This document shows positions 7,686 to 8,874 of a stretch of 8,874 bases of DNA, piece after piece. The notes beneath the pieces were generated by a model. That model had not been told where the DNA came from and ran no database searches. It saw only the letters and a program-made list of their open reading frames with translations. The DNA is from a bacterium. Its GTDB lineage: Bacteria > SZUA-79 > Acidulodesulfobacterales > Acidulodesulfobacteraceae. The translations under genes and the position numbers were made by a program. The stretch is from NCBI GenBank assembly GCA_021799935.1, contig JAJYZM010000027.1, positions 1-8,874 of the forward strand. The letters are read 5' to 3'. Within the stretch, counting starts at the first letter, position 1. Each line of letters starts with the position of its first letter.

Positions 7686-8799
7686 AATCGTATTCCAATA
7701 ACTCTTTTCTTACCCTGTTTACGTCGCCTGCATTAAGTTCGAACGGAAAACTCCTGATATTTTTCGGCGAAGAATCGCCGAAAGGCCTGTTGCATGCCGA
7801 AATTTCGGTTTTTCCCGGACATCCGGTAGTCTGGAAAGCCGCGCCTCTTTCTATTATCTCCGCTACGTTTTTAAAAGGTATTCCGAAATCGGTTATTCTT
7901 CCGCCGCCGTCGAATTTGATATCTTCAGCCCTGCCCATGTCGTAGTCTATTATATGTCTTGCCGCTTGAATTCTCCTGTATTGGCCCGCCGGACACTGGG
8001 GATGATTTTCCAGCCTCGAACCTTTTTCCCGATAAAAAGAAAAAAGATGCGACCTTGCTCCTTTATCTCTCACATCCTGCATCCTGAAACACATTTCCCG
8101 TTCAGTTTCGCCGAGGCCGGCCACGAGATGACATCCGACCTTATTTTTGCCGAAAACGGCAACGGAATATTCCAGTATATCGTTATATTTTTCCCATCTG
8201 TGCGGACCGCCGACGCCCCTTCCCCTGTATTCGTCGAACAGTTCCGGAGTCGCGGCGTCTAAGGCGACGGTTACCATATCGGCGCCGTATTCCTTAAAGC
8301 GGTCTATATCTTTATGCTTTAATACGGTAGGAGTCATCAGTATAGAAACGGGGCAATGCAGTTCTTTTGCAAATCTTTTTAAAACGGTAAAGGTATCGTC
8401 TTTCGCCCTTTCGTGCGTAATCATCGAAATACATATTCTATCTACCGTATCTTTCTTCTTAAGCACGGCTCCGATAATATCGTCCGTTTTAAATACCGGC
8501 CAATCGACTCTTATAAAACTTTTGTCGTTATATTCGCCTTCCCTCGATTTCTGAAGTCCGCAATATGCGCAGTTTGCCCTGCATCCTTCATCATAGGCTA
8601 AAAGAACGTTTATACAGTGCAGGCAGGCGTTGCGGTAAAAAATGCCCGGTACGAAATCCATCGTCATTGCCGCCGCAAGGCTTACTTTTAAATATTTCGG
8701 AGAATTGCCGGAAACGTTATCTCTTTTACTTTGATAATTTAAATTTTCTATGGCAGCCGTTCCGCTCATATAATATATGTCCTCCGGTTTTATTTTCAT
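7684..8799 (-). CDS. Radical SAM protein, LipS1/LipS2-type lipoyl synthase-like
   Basis: The 371-residue protein is a radical SAM enzyme: CRANCAYC (Cys73, Cys77, Cys80) is the CX3CX2C site for the SAM-binding iron-sulfur cluster, within a BioB/LipA-like context (LLAYDEGCRANCAYCG). Additional cysteines CLHC (59 and 62) and GCPGKTEISACNRPF (327 and 336) could bind an auxiliary cluster acting as sulfur donor. The pattern, including SFIRVDWP (94-101) and the C-terminal CNRPF, reminds me of the LipS1/LipS2 lipoyl synthases described in Thermococcus and in sulfur-oxidising prokaryotes. That family assignment is from memory and only moderately sure; a biotin-synthase-like enzyme of unknown substrate is the alternative. 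If correct, it inserts sulfur into protein-bound octanoyl groups together with a second radical SAM partner. The ATG overlaps the upstream stop codon (ATGA), implying coupling. An internal ATG at residue 11 has a better Shine-Dalgarno, so the true start could be 8769. Confidence 0.9.
   Translation of the reverse strand: MKIKPEDIYYMSGTAAIENLNYQSKRDNVSGNSPKYLKVSLAAAMTMDFVPGIFYRNACLHCINVLLAYDEGCRANCAYCGLQKSREGEYNDKSFIRVDWPVFKTDDIIGAVLKKKDTVDRICISMITHERAKDDTFTVLKRFAKELHCPVSILMTPTVLKHKDIDRFKEYGADMVTVALDAATPELFDEYRGRGVGGPHRWEKYNDILEYSVAVFGKNKVGCHLVAGLGETEREMCFRMQDVRDKGARSHLFSFYREKGSRLENHPQCPAGQYRRIQAARHIIDYDMGRAEDIKFDGGGRITDFGIPFKNVAEIIERGAAFQTTGCPGKTEISACNRPFGDSSPKNIRSFPFELNAGDVNRVRKELLEYD
8781..8785 (-). 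promoter_or_regulatory. Possible internal Shine-Dalgarno favouring an alternative start of the radical SAM gene
   Basis: GGAGG on the minus strand lies 11 bases before an in-frame ATG at 8767-8769 (residue 11, MSGTAAIENL). The first ATG at 8797-8799 has no good Shine-Dalgarno but overlaps the upstream stop codon. Which start is used cannot be settled from the sequence alone. Confidence 0.4.
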
Positions 8800-8874
8800 C
8801 CGAACATTTTAAATAAAACGTTAACTCCTAACGAAGTTTCCCCTTCAAAACTGCCTTCGTAAGCAGATTCTTCA
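8796..8874 (-). CDS. C-terminal end of an unidentified gene (cut by window edge)
   Basis: Reading into the window from the right edge, a frame stays open for 25 codons and ends in TGA at 8796-8798, giving a tail SAYEGSFEGETSLGVNVLF followed by KMFG. The stop overlaps the ATG of the radical SAM gene by four bases (ATGA), the usual sign of an operon partner. The fragment is too short to name. If the downstream gene is one half of a two-component lipoyl synthase, the other half would be a natural candidate here, but nothing in these residues shows that. Confidence 0.6.
   Translation of the reverse strand, partial: EESAYEGSFEGETSLGVNVLFKMFG

Noticed and set aside
8147..8554. Plus-strand open frame of 135 codons
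   Set aside because: It is antisense to the radical SAM core; its composition follows the reversed codons of the real gene.

Overview
The window is a tightly packed run of genes, all transcribed from the minus strand (right to left in window coordinates). It looks like chromosomal DNA of a Gram-negative-type bacterium with moderately AT-rich, CpG-rich DNA. In order of transcription I read: the last 25 codons of an unidentified gene; a radical SAM protein resembling the two-component (LipS1/LipS2-type) lipoyl synthases; an OsmC-family thiol peroxidase-like protein; tilS (tRNA-Ile lysidine synthetase); a 153-base gap with a candidate promoter and a perfect AT palindrome; ftsH; folP with an N-terminal extension; cdaA (diadenylate cyclase); a YbbR/CdaR-type protein; and the first 282 codons of glmM, which runs off the left edge.

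The order tilS-ftsH-folP-cdaA-ybbR-glmM is, from memory, what deltaproteobacteria such as Geobacter and their relatives have. It joins the ftsH-folP-glmM order of enterobacteria to the cdaA-cdaR-glmM order of Firmicutes. The DHPS with a roughly 135-residue N-terminal extension is also a form I associate with deltaproteobacteria. The LipS-like protein and the extremely basic extracytoplasmic YbbR domain make an acid-dwelling, sulfur-metabolising deltaproteobacterial relative (for example the Candidatus Acidulodesulfobacterales type) a reasonable but unproven guess.

Functional picture: the left half (folP to glmM) supplies folate and the cell-wall precursor glucosamine-1-phosphate. It also carries the c-di-AMP module CdaA-YbbR-GlmM, whose three products physically interact in Firmicutes. 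Gaps there are 3, 2 and 1 bases, so translation is probably coupled. ftsH has its own possible promoter. The right half pairs a lipoyl-synthase-like enzyme with an OsmC protein; some OsmC/Ohr proteins take electrons from lipoylated proteins, so this pair may be functional and not accidental.

The strongest signal not explained by genes is compositional: I found no GATC anywhere in the 8874 bases, although about 30 would be expected by chance. No RNA genes, mobile elements, CRISPR arrays or convincing terminators were seen. No stretch longer than about 155 bases lacks a gene.
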